NCBI GenBank assembly: GCA_947625165.1
Contig: CANQNH010000007.1
Coordinates: 1 to 38,242 of the forward strand
Reading direction: 5' to 3'
DNA from: an uncultured Clostridia bacterium
Lineage (GTDB): Bacteria; Bacillota; Clostridia; Christensenellales; UBA1242
Length of the DNA stretch: 38,242 bases
The position numbers were made by a program, and so were the translations under genes. Under the pieces are notes generated by a model. It saw nothing but the letters and a program-made list of their open reading frames with translations, searched no databases and was not told the origin of the DNA. This document shows positions 1 through 10,509 of this stretch, piece by piece. The first letter of the stretch is position 1. Each line of letters begins with the position of its first letter.

Positions 1-18
1 TAAAGCAACAACAAAACA

Positions 19-50
19 AAAGGAGAAGGCATAAACCTTCTCTTTTTCTT
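19..50 (+). terminator. Rho-independent terminator of an upstream gene outside the window
   Basis: GGAGAAGG-cataaa-CCTTCTC stem followed by TTTTTCTTG. Confidence 0.7.
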
Positions 51-83
51 GTTTTATCTTATAATTTGTGTTATAATTATATA

Positions 84-192
84 GTGACATGGAGGATTAT
101 AAATCCTGCACCAATTAAAACTTCTTGGTTCGGATTTGATATCGTTTGTCGCACCAAAAAAAGAAAACCAACTGCTTTCAGTTGGTTTTTTT
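84..192 (+). ncRNA. Putative small RNA transcription unit, with weakly tRNA-like ends
   Basis: TATAAT at 72-77 with TTGTTT at 49-54 (17-bp spacer); no credible CDS; terminator AAAACCAACTG-CTTT-CAGTTGGTTTTTTT at 164-192; GTGACAT (84-90) can largely pair with TTGTCGC (146-152), followed by ACCA. Confidence 0.35.
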
Positions 193-312
193 GTTGGTTT
201 TTTTTGCATTTTGTTTCTGCTTGTGTTTCGCGTTTATTTCTTGCTTGTTTAGTTCTTTTTTTATCACATTGTTTCCATTTCCAGATGGTGTTTTTGCCAT
301 TTTCAGACGATT

Positions 313-810
313 TTATCTCAAGCTTTCAACAAATTCTTTGGCCTTCGCGCGAAGTTCGTCAATTGAGCCAGAGTTGTTGATTTTGTGGTCATATTTGACG
401 TTGAAAACATTGGCATCTGCTCTGTTTGTGGTTATGTTTTTCACTCCTTCGCGATAAATCAAAACACTTTCAGCACCAAAATCCTTTTTTGCTCTTTCAA
501 TCTGCCCGTTTTCTCGGATGTCTATGCACAAAATCTGCACATCACCAAACTTTCCATCCTTGAAATCACGCACTTTCTGGGCAACATCGTTATAGTTGGC
601 ATCGTTATAGTTGTCAATGATTTCCTTCATATCAAACAAAAATTTTCTGTCTTTTTCTGTTTTTGTCCCCTCCCAACCAATCTGCCTCGCAAGGTCTTTC
701 ACCTTGTCCACGATTGAAATGTGCATTGTTGGCACAAATTCATTGAGCAGTCCAACAAAGGTGTCTTTTCCGCTGCCGCCCATTCCGTTCATAATGAAAA
801 TTTTTTTCAT
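313..810 (-). CDS. P-loop nucleotide kinase-like protein (deoxynucleotide monophosphate kinase-like)
   Basis: MKKIFIMNGMGGSGKDTF Walker A motif; GGAGGTTGTT upstream of the ATG at 810. Confidence 0.7.
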   Translation of the reverse strand: MKKIFIMNGMGGSGKDTFVGLLNEFVPTMHISIVDKVKDLARQIGWEGTKTEKDRKFLFDMKEIIDNYNDANYNDVAQKVRDFKDGKFGDVQILCIDIRENGQIERAKKDFGAESVLIYREGVKNITTNRADANVFNVKYDHKINNSGSIDELRAKAKEFVESLR

Positions 811-820
811 AACAACCTCC

Positions 821-1873
821 TCAAATTGTTTTTGTTGACAAAAATTTTTTGACTTTCGCTCTGATTTGCTCAAAGCCCTCTTCACGATTTTCCACATCAA
901 CCATCTCACACTTCATCCCACGAAGAAATGTCAGTTGCCTTTTTGCATAGTTTCTGCTGTGTTGTTTGACAAGTTCGCTCATCTGCTGCTCTGAGATTTC
1001 CCCGTCCAAAAACGCCAAAACTTCCTTATATCCAATCGCACGCATAGACTGATTTTGTGCAGAAAGTCCACGCTTTTTCAAACCCTCAACCTCTCGCACA
1101 AGCCCTTTTTGCATCATTTTGTCCACACGGGTATTTATGTCGGCATAAAGTTTTTCACGCGGTCGCACAAGCGCCAAAACAAGCGGACAAATTGCAGTTT
1201 CTTTTTTCCCTTTTTCGCTTTTTGCCCGAGCAATCTCAATGGCACGCACAATCCTTGTCGGGTTTTTTCTGTCAATTTTTTCCGCCGCCGCAGGATTTTC
1301 CTTCTGCAAAATCTCAAAAAGTGCGTCCACACCTTTTTCATTTTTCAACTGTTCAAGTTGTTGCCGCAAATTTTCATCATGCGGAGCATCTGCAAAATCA
1401 AACCCTTCCACAAGCGAGCGCACATAAAGTCCCGTTCCACCAACCACAATTGGAAGTTTCCCCTTTCCAGCGATTTGGTCGATTTTTTTCTGTGTGAACT
1501 CTGCAAATTCAAACGCCGAAAAGTTTTCTTCCGGCTCGCAAATGTCAATGCCATAGTGCGCAACGCCGCTCATTTCGTCTTTTGTTATCTTTGCAGAACC
1601 GATGTCAAGCCCCTTAAAAATCTGAACACTGTCGGCAGAAATCACTTCGCCATCAAACTCTTTCGCAAGTCTGACAGCAATCTCGCTTTTTCCAACCGCT
1701 GTTGGCCCAAGAATGAAAAGCACCTTTTTCTTTCCGTCTTTGGCAAAAAGTTGTCTGTTTTCGGATTGCTGCTTGAGTTTCTTCTCAGGTTGCCCCTCCT
1801 CAAATTGATGCTTCTTGGGTTGCTTGTCAAAATTTTTCTTTCCAGATTGTTGTTTTTCAACAGAATTGCCCAT
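821..1873 (-). CDS. miaA: tRNA dimethylallyltransferase MiaA with a Q/K-rich N-terminal extension
   Basis: VLFILGPTAVGKSEIAVRLAKEFDGEVISADSVQIFKGLDIGSAK; adjacent to mutL; GGAGG upstream of the ATG at 1873. Confidence 0.92.
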   Translation of the reverse strand: MGNSVEKQQSGKKNFDKQPKKHQFEEGQPEKKLKQQSENRQLFAKDGKKKVLFILGPTAVGKSEIAVRLAKEFDGEVISADSVQIFKGLDIGSAKITKDEMSGVAHYGIDICEPEENFSAFEFAEFTQKKIDQIAGKGKLPIVVGGTGLYVRSLVEGFDFADAPHDENLRQQLEQLKNEKGVDALFEILQKENPAAAEKIDRKNPTRIVRAIEIARAKSEKGKKETAICPLVLALVRPREKLYADINTRVDKMMQKGLVREVEGLKKRGLSAQNQSMRAIGYKEVLAFLDGEISEQQMSELVKQHSRNYAKRQLTFLRGMKCEMVDVENREEGFEQIRAKVKKFLSTKTI

Positions 1874-1924
1874 TTTGCCTCCAAACAAATTTTTCAAAAT
1901 CCAAAATTCTACAAAATCAAAGTG

Positions 1925-3896
1925 TCAAAGTGTTCGTTTGAACATTTTTTCAAGTTCTTTTCTGGAAATTTTGACAATAATCGGCCTGCCGTGAGGACAA
2001 AGTGGAACGCCGTCCTTGATTTTGTTGATGAGATAGAAAATTTCTTCCTTGCTGACACTGTCGCCAGCGCGTATGGAGTGTTTGCAGGCAGTTTGGCAAA
2101 GTTTTTCGTTGATAAGTCCGCTTGCAGTTTCTTCCCTTATGCTCTCATCTTGCAAAATTTCTTCAACAAATTTGTTGAAATTGATGGCAGACAGCACGCA
2201 TGGAACTGCTGTGATTTCAAACTTTTCCCCAACCTCTTCAATCTCAAAGCCAATGGAACGCAAATTGTCAAGTTTGTCGGCGAAAACTTGCCTGTCTTTT
2301 GCCAAAAGTTGAACCTCAAACGGCACAAGAAGCCCCTGTTTTGCCACATTCTTCTTCTCAATTTCCGCTTTCAAACGGTCGTAGTTTTGCCTTTCGTGCA
2401 TCGCGTGCTGGTCGATGACATAAATGCTGTCCTCAAATTCGGTGATGATGTAGGTCTTGAAAACAACTCCAACAATCTTGATGTTTTCGGCATCAACTTT
2501 CAAAAATTTTTTTTACAAAACTCTCCTCAACAGGTTGCGGCTTTTGTTGAGGTTGCGCCTTTTCTTGCAAATCTTTTTGGACTGAAATTTCAACTTCATT
2601 CAAAACGCCTTCACCAAATTGATTGAAAAACAGCCGCCCTTTTGGTCTGTTTTTGTGTTCATCGCTCTTCACACTGGCAAAGTCAGGGACATTTATCACC
2701 TCAACTCCCGCCTTTTTCAAGTCATTTGGCGTCAAAAAGGCTCTGTCATCGTGGTCAACTTTCATCTGATAACTTGCACCTTCAAGTGCGCTGGTTTTGT
2801 CTATGCCACTTTTTTGATAGGCATCAAAGCCTGTTCGCGCCGGGTCTTTTTCGTTTTTGATTGTGAATTTGCTCCACTCCGCTTCCTCTTTTGCGTCAAA
2901 TTCCGCAATAAGATTTGCGCTGACAAGCGCTCTTTCCACCGCACGCCTTATGCTCCCAAAAATTTGCGAGTTGTTGTCAAATTTCACTTCTCTTTTGTTT
3001 GGATGAACATTCACATCCACACGGTCATATGGAATTTGCAGTTTGATGACATAGATTGGATATCTCCCCTTCATCAAAACGCCCTCATACGCCCCCTGCA
3101 CGCACGCCGAAACCATATAGTTTTCAACATATCTGTTGTTGACAAACAGCGTTTGAAATGTGCGATTTGGTTTGGAATATTTTGGAGAAACAACAAAACC
3201 GCTGACAACAACTCCATTTTCTTCCAGATTAAGTGGCAAAAGCCCTGAATGAATTTCGCGGCCATAGAGAAGATAAATCACCTCTTCCAAAGTGCCTGAA
3301 GAGTGGTTGTAAACCTCCTTGCCATCAACAACATAGACAAAATCAATCTCCGGCCCTGCAAGCATAAACTTTTCAACAAGATGAGTGATTTCACTTTCCT
3401 CACTTTTTGGCTTTTTCAAAAATTTTGCTCTGACAGGAGTGTTGAAAAACAGATTTTTCACCGTCAATGTTGTTCCGTCAAGACGGGCAACCTCGCTGAC
3501 TTTGGAAATCTCTCCGCCGTTTGCCTCAATCTTGAAACCCGTGTCTTGCAAACGCTGTTTTGTTGTCAACTCCACACGCGCAACAGATGCGATGCTGGCA
3601 AGAGCCTCCCCACGAAAACCAAGCGTTGCAATTCCGTCAAGGTCATCAATATCTTTGATTTTGCTTGTTGCGTGCGGCAAAAAAGCAAGCGGCAAGTCCT
3701 CTTTTGAAATTCCGCATCCGTTGTCCATAACAGAAATTTTCTCAATTCCACCGCCTTCAATTTCAATTCGAATTTTTGTTGCCCCAGCATCAAGGCTGTT
3801 TTCAACAAGTTCTTTCACAACCGAGGCAGGTTTTTCCACAACCTCGCCGGCAGCAATTCGATTGTATATCTTCGGTGACAAGACATTGATTGCCAT
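1925..3896 (-). pseudogene. mutL: DNA mismatch repair protein MutL, split by a frameshift at an A8 tract (2493-3896 N-terminal part, 1925-2503 C-terminal part)
   Basis: N-part MAINVLSPKIYNRIAAGEVVEKPASVVKELVENSLDAG; C-part DQHAMHERQNYDRLKAE, ACKHSIRAGD and CPHGRP motifs; the frames join by skipping one nt at AAAAAAAA/TTTTT (2502-2514). Confidence 0.9.
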
Positions 3897-4051
3897 TTTC
3901 CCCTCCTTTTTTTGATTGGTTGATTTGTTTTATTTTTCTTTTTTATTTTCTTGTTTCGTTTTTCTCTTGATTTATTTTTCGTTTTTGCTTATTTTTGTTT
4001 TGATTTATTTTTTCGTTCGTTTTGTTTTCTTTGCTTGTTTTGTCTTGTTTT

Positions 4052-6676
4052 TTATTCTTTCTTTGCGCGCTCAACCAAATCATTAAGAACTTCAAAAGTT
4101 TCCATTGGTGTCATTCTGTTCAAATCCAAATCACGAAGTATGGACAAAATCTGCTGCCCCTTCTTGTTGTTTTTCTCCACTCTTCGCCTTTCTTCGTCCT
4201 CGCCAAACAGGTTCATATCAAGTTTGTGGTTGACGCTTTCAAGATTGACAGAAATCTCTTTGGCGCGCTCAATCACCTCTTGCGGAACGCCCGCCAAAGA
4301 TGCAACCTCCACACCAAAACTCTTGTTTGCTGCACCGCGCACAATCTTACGCAAAAACACCACACTGTCCGCAACTTCTTTGACGGTGATTTTATAGTTC
4401 TTCACGCCCGAGGTGACGCCTTCAAGTTCGCTAAGTTCGTGATAGTGCGTTGCAAAAAGCGTTTTGCAGGAAAGTTTCTTTACAATAAATTCCACCACCG
4501 CCCAAGCAATCGAAAGACCATCAAAAGTGGATGTGCCGCGCCCAATCTCGTCAAGAACAACAAGACTTTTGTCGGTTGCGTTTTGAAGAATGTTTGCAAC
4601 TTCGCTCATTTCAACCATAAATGTGCTTTGACCAAAAGCAAGGTCATCACTTGCGCCAACACGAGTGAAAATCCTGTCGGTCAAACTGATTGTTGCGCTC
4701 TTTGCCGGAACAAAACTTCCAATATGCGCCAAAAATGTGATGATTGCAACCTGCCTCATATATGTGCTTTTGCCTGCCATATTCGGACCAGTGATGATCA
4801 TCATCTGATTGTCCTGCGTGTCAAGATAGGTGTCGTTTGCAATAAAGTTTCCATCTTTTGCAAACTTTTCCACAATCGGATGCCTGCCTTCTTTGATGTC
4901 AATCACCTTGACATTTCTGTTGATGACAGGTTTACAGAAGTTTTGTTTCACCGCAACAACCGCCAGCGACAAAAGCGCGTCCAACTCTGCCACAAGTTTG
5001 GCAACATCCGAAAACTTTGCAATATGCTGGCACAAAAATTCAAGCAGCATCTTCCACAATTTTTCTTCCAAACGCACCGCTTCTTCATCCGAGCCAAAAA
5101 GTTTGTCCTCAATGGCTTTAAGTTCTGGCGTTGTGTAGCGCTCAGCATTTGCAAGTGTCTGTTTGCGAGTGTAAGACAAAGGCACAAGGCTTTTTTGCCC
5201 GTTTGGCACTTCAATGAAAAGCCCAAAAACATTGTTGTCTTTGATTTTCAAATTCTTTATGCCCGTGCGCTCGCGCTCGGCCTCTTCCAATTTTTGATAT
5301 TGCAAAACGGCAATCTCTTTTGCGTTTCGAAGTTGGTCAAGTTCTTCATTGAAGCCATTTTTCAAGAATTTTCCTTCTTTTGATTGCCCCTCCACACTTG
5401 GCACAACCACCGCTTTTTCAAGAAGTTCAACAATTTCATCAAAAGTTGTCAAATTTTCTTTGATGAAAACAAGTTTTCTTGATTTGACACTTCCAAGAAG
5501 TTCAACAAGATTTGGAATTTCCGCAAGTGAATTTTTGAGATTGACAAGGTCGCCAGGGCTGGCATTTGCATAGGCAATTTTTCCGCAAATACGCTCAATG
5601 TCGCAAACATTTGCCAGCACATCGCCCAGCCTGTCCCGAAGAATGAGGTTTTTTGTCAATTCTTCAACCGCATCAAGCCTGTTGTTGATTTCTGTTGCGT
5701 TTTGCAGTGGCTCATCAAACATCGAACGGAAGCGCCTTGCACCCATACTTGTTTTCGTCTTGTCCATAAGCCACAAAAGTGAGCCATAGCGCTTTCTTTC
5801 GCGAATGTTCTCCACAAGTTCAAGATTTCGGCGAGTGGAGGCATCAATCACCATAAACTCTTTTTCGTTGATTTTGTTTATTTTCAAAATGTTTTGAAGT
5901 GATTTTTTTTGAGTGTCAAAAAGATATTGCAACAGCCCGCCGATTGACGGAATGTCCTGCTTGTTTGAGGAAAGTTCAAACACTCTGACCGCATTTGTGC
6001 CAAACTGCTTTTCCACAGCATCTTTTGCTCTGTCAAAAGAAAAAGCAAAATCCAAATATTCCTCAAATTTTGGATATATGCCCAAATTCATCACAGGCAG
6101 GTCGCAATAGAACGCCTTTGCCTTTGAATTTCCAATCACTTGCGCGGGTGAAACTCTGCCAAGGAGATTTGAAAAATTTGTGTCAATTTCACTGTCATAG
6201 TGGCACAGGTCAAGTTCGCCCGTTGTGATGTCACAATATGCAACCGACAACTTGTCGCCATCAACAAAAACACTCATAATGAAATTGTTTTTGTTTTCTT
6301 GAAGCATACTGTCCTCTGTCACAGTTCCGGCGGTCACCACCCTCACAACATCACGCGCAACAGTTTTGCCTTTTGTTGGCTCTTCAAGTTGTTCGCATAT
6401 CGCAACTTTATATCCCTTTGCAACAAGTTTGGCGATATATCCGTCAGCAGCGTGATATGGCACACCGCACATTGGCGCACGCTCTTGTTGACCACAATTT
6501 TTGCCCGTCAGCGTCAAGTCAAGCACTTTGGAAATTTCAACTGCATCATCATAAAAAAGTTCATAAAAATCACCGAGGCGATAGAAAAGCACACAGTCCT
6601 TATACTGCTCTTTGATTTGCAGATATTGTTTCATCATTGGCGAAACATCTTCAATTTTTGCAACTTTCTCTCCCAT
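4052..6676 (-). CDS. mutS: DNA mismatch repair protein MutS
   Basis: MMKQYLQIKEQYKDCVLFYRLGDFYELFYDDA; TGPNMAGKSTYMRQVA; LDEIGRGTSTFDGLSIAWAV. Confidence 0.96.
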   Translation of the reverse strand: MGEKVAKIEDVSPMMKQYLQIKEQYKDCVLFYRLGDFYELFYDDAVEISKVLDLTLTGKNCGQQERAPMCGVPYHAADGYIAKLVAKGYKVAICEQLEEPTKGKTVARDVVRVVTAGTVTEDSMLQENKNNFIMSVFVDGDKLSVAYCDITTGELDLCHYDSEIDTNFSNLLGRVSPAQVIGNSKAKAFYCDLPVMNLGIYPKFEEYLDFAFSFDRAKDAVEKQFGTNAVRVFELSSNKQDIPSIGGLLQYLFDTQKKSLQNILKINKINEKEFMVIDASTRRNLELVENIRERKRYGSLLWLMDKTKTSMGARRFRSMFDEPLQNATEINNRLDAVEELTKNLILRDRLGDVLANVCDIERICGKIAYANASPGDLVNLKNSLAEIPNLVELLGSVKSRKLVFIKENLTTFDEIVELLEKAVVVPSVEGQSKEGKFLKNGFNEELDQLRNAKEIAVLQYQKLEEAERERTGIKNLKIKDNNVFGLFIEVPNGQKSLVPLSYTRKQTLANAERYTTPELKAIEDKLFGSDEEAVRLEEKLWKMLLEFLCQHIAKFSDVAKLVAELDALLSLAVVAVKQNFCKPVINRNVKVIDIKEGRHPIVEKFAKDGNFIANDTYLDTQDNQMMIITGPNMAGKSTYMRQVAIITFLAHIGSFVPAKSATISLTDRIFTRVGASDDLAFGQSTFMVEMSEVANILQNATDKSLVVLDEIGRGTSTFDGLSIAWAVVEFIVKKLSCKTLFATHYHELSELEGVTSGVKNYKITVKEVADSVVFLRKIVRGAANKSFGVEVASLAGVPQEVIERAKEISVNLESVNHKLDMNLFGEDEERRRVEKNNKKGQQILSILRDLDLNRMTPMETFEVLNDLVERAKKE

Positions 6677-6865
6677 TTTTTTCACCTCTTTTCTTTTGCA
6701 ATTTTTTCATCAAAAATTCATTTTCAATTTCTTTTAAATTTGTTTTCTATTTCATTTTTTTGTTGTTTTAAATTCATTTTTAAAATTATTTTTTAAGCAA
6801 CAAAATTTCAAAAAAATCGAAAATTTGTCAAAAAATGCATTTTTTTTGCGTTTTTTTTGAATTTT

Positions 6866-8002
6866 TCAGCATTTTTTTGCCATTTTTTGTTTTTCCGCCT
6901 GAATTTTCTTTTCAAGCGCAAGCAGAATGTTCACTCGTTTTCTTTTGACTTCCTCAGGAATTTGCCCGTCCATTTTGCTTGCCACTGTCCCCTCTCGCGC
7001 AGAATAAATAAACGCAAAAATTCCGTCAAATTTCACCTCTTCCACAAGCGAGCAAGTGTCCAAAAATTCTTCTTCCGTTTCGGTTGGAAAACCCACAATG
7101 AAGTCACTCGTTATTCTTGCATCCGGCATTTTTTCACGAATTTTTTTGATGATGCCAAGATATTTTTCACGAGTGTATTTTCTGTTCATCAAACTCAAAA
7201 TCCGATTGTTGCCGCTCTGCGCCGGAAGATGAATTTCTTTCAAAATTTTTTCTTCGTTTGCCATCACATCAATCACCTCATCTGTGAGGTCTTTTGGATG
7301 CGAAGTCATAAAAGTCAACTTGAAATCACCATCAATTTGACAAATGTCTGCAAGCAGTTTTGCAAACGGAACAGGCTTTGGAAGGTCCTTGCCATAACTG
7401 TTCACATTCTGCCCAAGCAGTGTGATTTTTTTATATTTTTTCTCGGCAACAATCTCTCTTATCTCGCGCAAAATGTTTTCTTCGCTGCGGCTTTTCTCCC
7501 GCCCACGCACATATGGAACAATGCAATATGTGCAAAAATTGTTGCAGCCCTGCATAATGTTCACCCAAGCATTTTCGCCGCTTGTGCGTTTATAGGAATG
7601 TTCTTCGTCAATGTCACCTTCCTTCAAAAGTTCAAGTTGCCTGCCCGTTTTGACCGCATTCACATATGCCTCAAAGTTTGGAAGGTTGAATGTTCCAATC
7701 ACAATATCAACAAAAGGAAAAGTGTTCATAATCCAATTTGCCGTGCTTTCTTTCTGAGTTGCACAGCCACAAACTGCGATAATCACCGAAGGATTTCTTT
7801 TTTTAAGTTTTTTCAGCGCCCCAATGTTTCCAAACACGCGGTCCTCTGCACCTTCGCGAATGGCACAAGTGTTGAAAACAATCAGGTCGGCATCCTCTCG
7901 CTTTTCAGCCAAGCAATAACCCATCTTCTCGCAAATTGCGGCAAGTTTTTCGCTTTCGTGCACATTCATTTGGCAACCGTATGTCACAATAAAGTATTTC
8001 AT
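6866..8002 (-). CDS. miaB: tRNA-2-methylthio-N6-dimethylallyladenosine synthase MiaB
   Basis: MKYFIVTYGCQMNVHESEKL; radical SAM CNNFCTYCIVPYVRGRE. Confidence 0.94.
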   Translation of the reverse strand: MKYFIVTYGCQMNVHESEKLAAICEKMGYCLAEKREDADLIVFNTCAIREGAEDRVFGNIGALKKLKKRNPSVIIAVCGCATQKESTANWIMNTFPFVDIVIGTFNLPNFEAYVNAVKTGRQLELLKEGDIDEEHSYKRTSGENAWVNIMQGCNNFCTYCIVPYVRGREKSRSEENILREIREIVAEKKYKKITLLGQNVNSYGKDLPKPVPFAKLLADICQIDGDFKLTFMTSHPKDLTDEVIDVMANEEKILKEIHLPAQSGNNRILSLMNRKYTREKYLGIIKKIREKMPDARITSDFIVGFPTETEEEFLDTCSLVEEVKFDGIFAFIYSAREGTVASKMDGQIPEEVKRKRVNILLALEKKIQAEKQKMAKKC

Positions 8003-8082
8003 AAAACAAATTATATCAAAAATCTCCGCCAAAAGCAAGTTTATAGTTGAATTTTTAACAATTTGTCGCACATAATAAAAAA

Positions 8083-10353
8083 ATGAAGAAAATTGTCAAA
8101 AATTGTCTGATTTCATTTCTTCTTGTCGGTTTGTTTGCAGTAGTGTTTTGCGCAACCTATCTGGGAATAAACTTTCTCAAATTTCAGTCACTGCCGCTCA
8201 ACGCGGAGGCGCTCAGCACTCCTGCACTTTCAATCGCCGTTTTTGACAGCGAAAACAAGCCAACAAAAGAGGACAACGAGTTTAATGGTGATTTTTGCTC
8301 GCTTGAGAGCCTGCATTCCTACACCCCTCAGGCGTTCATCTCCATTGAGGACAAAAAGTTTTTTGAGCATAAAGGACTGAACTATAAGCGAATGGTTGGC
8401 GCGATGATAAGCAATTTGAAGTCGCACAGTTTGAAAGAAGGAGCATCAACAATCAGCCAGCAACTCATCAAAAACACCCATCTTTCTGGCGAAAAAACCT
8501 TCGAGCGCAAATTGAAAGAAATGGCCCTCACAAAAAAGTTGGAGAGGACTTTCAGCAAGGAAGAAATACTTGAAAGTTATTTAAACATAATCTTTTTTGG
8601 CAACAACTGCTATGGTCTTGAAAGCGCCAGCCAATATTATTTCAACAAAAGCGCCAAAGATTTGACTTTGGCAGAAAGTTGCACTCTGGCAGGGCTCATC
8701 AAATCGCCAAGCAAATATTCCCCCATCCACAACCCACAAAATTCGATTGCAAGACGAAATTTGGTTTTGAGTGAGATGGAAAAAGATGGGCATATCTGTG
8801 CGGAGCAAAAAATCTATGCACAAAATCAGCCTTTGACGCTGAACATTCAAAACAAGCGTGTTGGGAGTCGACTGAACACATATTCTCAATGCGCCATTGA
8901 CGAGGCGGCAAAAATTCTCAAACTCTCGCCAAAGCAAATTGCCATTGGAGGTTTTCACATCCACACCTATCAAAACTCGGACAAGCAAACGGCGCTTTGC
9001 AGTGCTTTTGACGGCGTTCAGATTGCGGACAGCATCGACACAGCGGGCATTGTGATTGACAGCAAGAATTATGCCGTCACAGCCTATGTTGGCAACAGCA
9101 ATTTCAAACTTATGGATTGCCGGCGTCAGCCAGCGTCCTGCCTGAAGCCTCTTCTTGTTTATGCTCCAGCCCTCAATGAAGGGGTTGTCAGCCCCGACAC
9201 GCAGATTTTGGACGAAAAAATCACGATTGGGGACTATTCCCCTGCAAATGTCAACAAGAAATATGCCGGCTATATGTCCGTGACCGATGCGGTCAAAAAT
9301 TCGGTGAACATCCCGGCAATAAAGGTGCTTTCTTACATCGGCATTGACACCGGAAAGCAGTATGCCGAAAAACTTGGGCTGGAGTTTGACCCGCAAGACG
9401 ACAGTTATGCCCTTGCACTTGGCGGAATGACCTATGGTGTCAATTTGAAGCAGCTTGCATCTGCTTACACGGTTTTTTCAAATGGTGGCGAGTTTGCCGA
9501 GCCAAAATTTGTGCAATTCATCACGGACAAGAACAATAAACTTGTGTATGTTCATCATCCAAATCCGCAGATGGTTCTGAGGCAAGACAGCGCCTATCTG
9601 ATGACATCCATCTTGCAAGAAACCGCCAAAACGGGCACTGCTCGGAAACTTGCAGACATTCAAAACACCGAAGTCGCCGCCAAAACAGGCACGGTTGGGA
9701 AAAAGAATGCCAGCGGAAACACGGATGCTTACAACATTTCGTTCACGCCCGAAGAAGTGACAGGCATTTGGTTTGGAAATCTCAGCAACCAGCCACAGAA
9801 GATTGCCGGCGGAAATCAACCGACTGAGGTTGCAAAAGCCTACATCAAAAGCCAGACCTATCAACAAACAACTTTCGATGTTCCATCATCAGTTGCAGAG
9901 GCAAAAATTGACACTTTGGAACTTGAAGAAAATCACCGACTTGTGCTTGCAAACCCCTATGCCCCAGAGCGCTTCACGAAAACAGCACTTTTTTCGCGGT
10001 TCAATATGCCAAACGAGGTTTCCAAAAATTTTGCCGAAATCCCAGAAATAAACGCACAAAGCAGAGTGGATGGCAATCAAATTGTGCTTTCTTTAAGCGC
10101 GCAACGACATCTTGTTTATGAGATATACAAAAACAACATTTTGACGCAAACAATTTCAAACAAAAGCGGCGATGTGACCATCAGGCTTGCTTTTCCGGAA
10201 AAGGAATGTTCTGTCAAAATCGTTGCATCTTATGGGCAAAATGGCATAAAATCAGGGCTTTTTGACACAAAATCATTCACAAAGACAAAGGAATTTTCGT
10301 TGCAAAAAAGCACAACCACGCAGCAACAACCTCAAAAAGAGTGGTTCATCTGA
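8083..10353 (+). CDS. Class A penicillin-binding protein (GT51 transglycosylase plus transpeptidase)
   Basis: EDKKFFEHKGLNYKRMVGAMISNLKS, GASTISQQLIKNTHLSGEKTFERKLKE; transpeptidase motifs SCLK, SVN, KTGT. Confidence 0.92.
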   Translation: MKKIVKNCLISFLLVGLFAVVFCATYLGINFLKFQSLPLNAEALSTPALSIAVFDSENKPTKEDNEFNGDFCSLESLHSYTPQAFISIEDKKFFEHKGLNYKRMVGAMISNLKSHSLKEGASTISQQLIKNTHLSGEKTFERKLKEMALTKKLERTFSKEEILESYLNIIFFGNNCYGLESASQYYFNKSAKDLTLAESCTLAGLIKSPSKYSPIHNPQNSIARRNLVLSEMEKDGHICAEQKIYAQNQPLTLNIQNKRVGSRLNTYSQCAIDEAAKILKLSPKQIAIGGFHIHTYQNSDKQTALCSAFDGVQIADSIDTAGIVIDSKNYAVTAYVGNSNFKLMDCRRQPASCLKPLLVYAPALNEGVVSPDTQILDEKITIGDYSPANVNKKYAGYMSVTDAVKNSVNIPAIKVLSYIGIDTGKQYAEKLGLEFDPQDDSYALALGGMTYGVNLKQLASAYTVFSNGGEFAEPKFVQFITDKNNKLVYVHHPNPQMVLRQDSAYLMTSILQETAKTGTARKLADIQNTEVAAKTGTVGKKNASGNTDAYNISFTPEEVTGIWFGNLSNQPQKIAGGNQPTEVAKAYIKSQTYQQTTFDVPSSVAEAKIDTLELEENHRLVLANPYAPERFTKTALFSRFNMPNEVSKNFAEIPEINAQSRVDGNQIVLSLSAQRHLVYEIYKNNILTQTISNKSGDVTIRLAFPEKECSVKIVASYGQNGIKSGLFDTKSFTKTKEFSLQKSTTTQQQPQKEWFI

Positions 10354-10471
10354 CAATTCGCATAAAAAACAAAAAAACAAAAAAATGCCAAATATGGCTG
10401 AAAACAAAGACAAAAAAAGCACAAAAAATTCAAAAATAATTAAAAAAACCGAGAAAAATAAACAGAAAAAA

Positions 10472-10503
10472 AAGAAAAAAAAAGCCATCAAACTGATGGC
10501 TTT
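10472..10503 (-). terminator. Rho-independent terminator of the 10510-11250 gene
   Basis: minus strand AAAGCCATC-agttt-GATGGCTTTTTTTTT. Confidence 0.8.
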
Positions 10504-10509
10504 CAAAAA

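Noticed and set aside
1055-2626. 523-aa plus-strand ORF antisense to miaA/mutL
   Set aside because: Low-complexity Phe/Lys/Asn-rich mirror of minus-strand coding; no RBS or recognisable domain; the sense strand clearly encodes MiaA and MutL.
4022-5383. 453-aa plus-strand ORF antisense to mutS
   Set aside because: Antisense artefact of codon bias; mutS on the other strand is unambiguous.
6857-8050. 397-aa plus-strand ORF antisense to miaB
   Set aside because: Complementary to a well-supported MiaB; no initiation signals.
8581-9396. 271-aa minus-strand ORF inside the PBP gene
   Set aside because: Antisense to conserved GT51/transpeptidase coding sequence.
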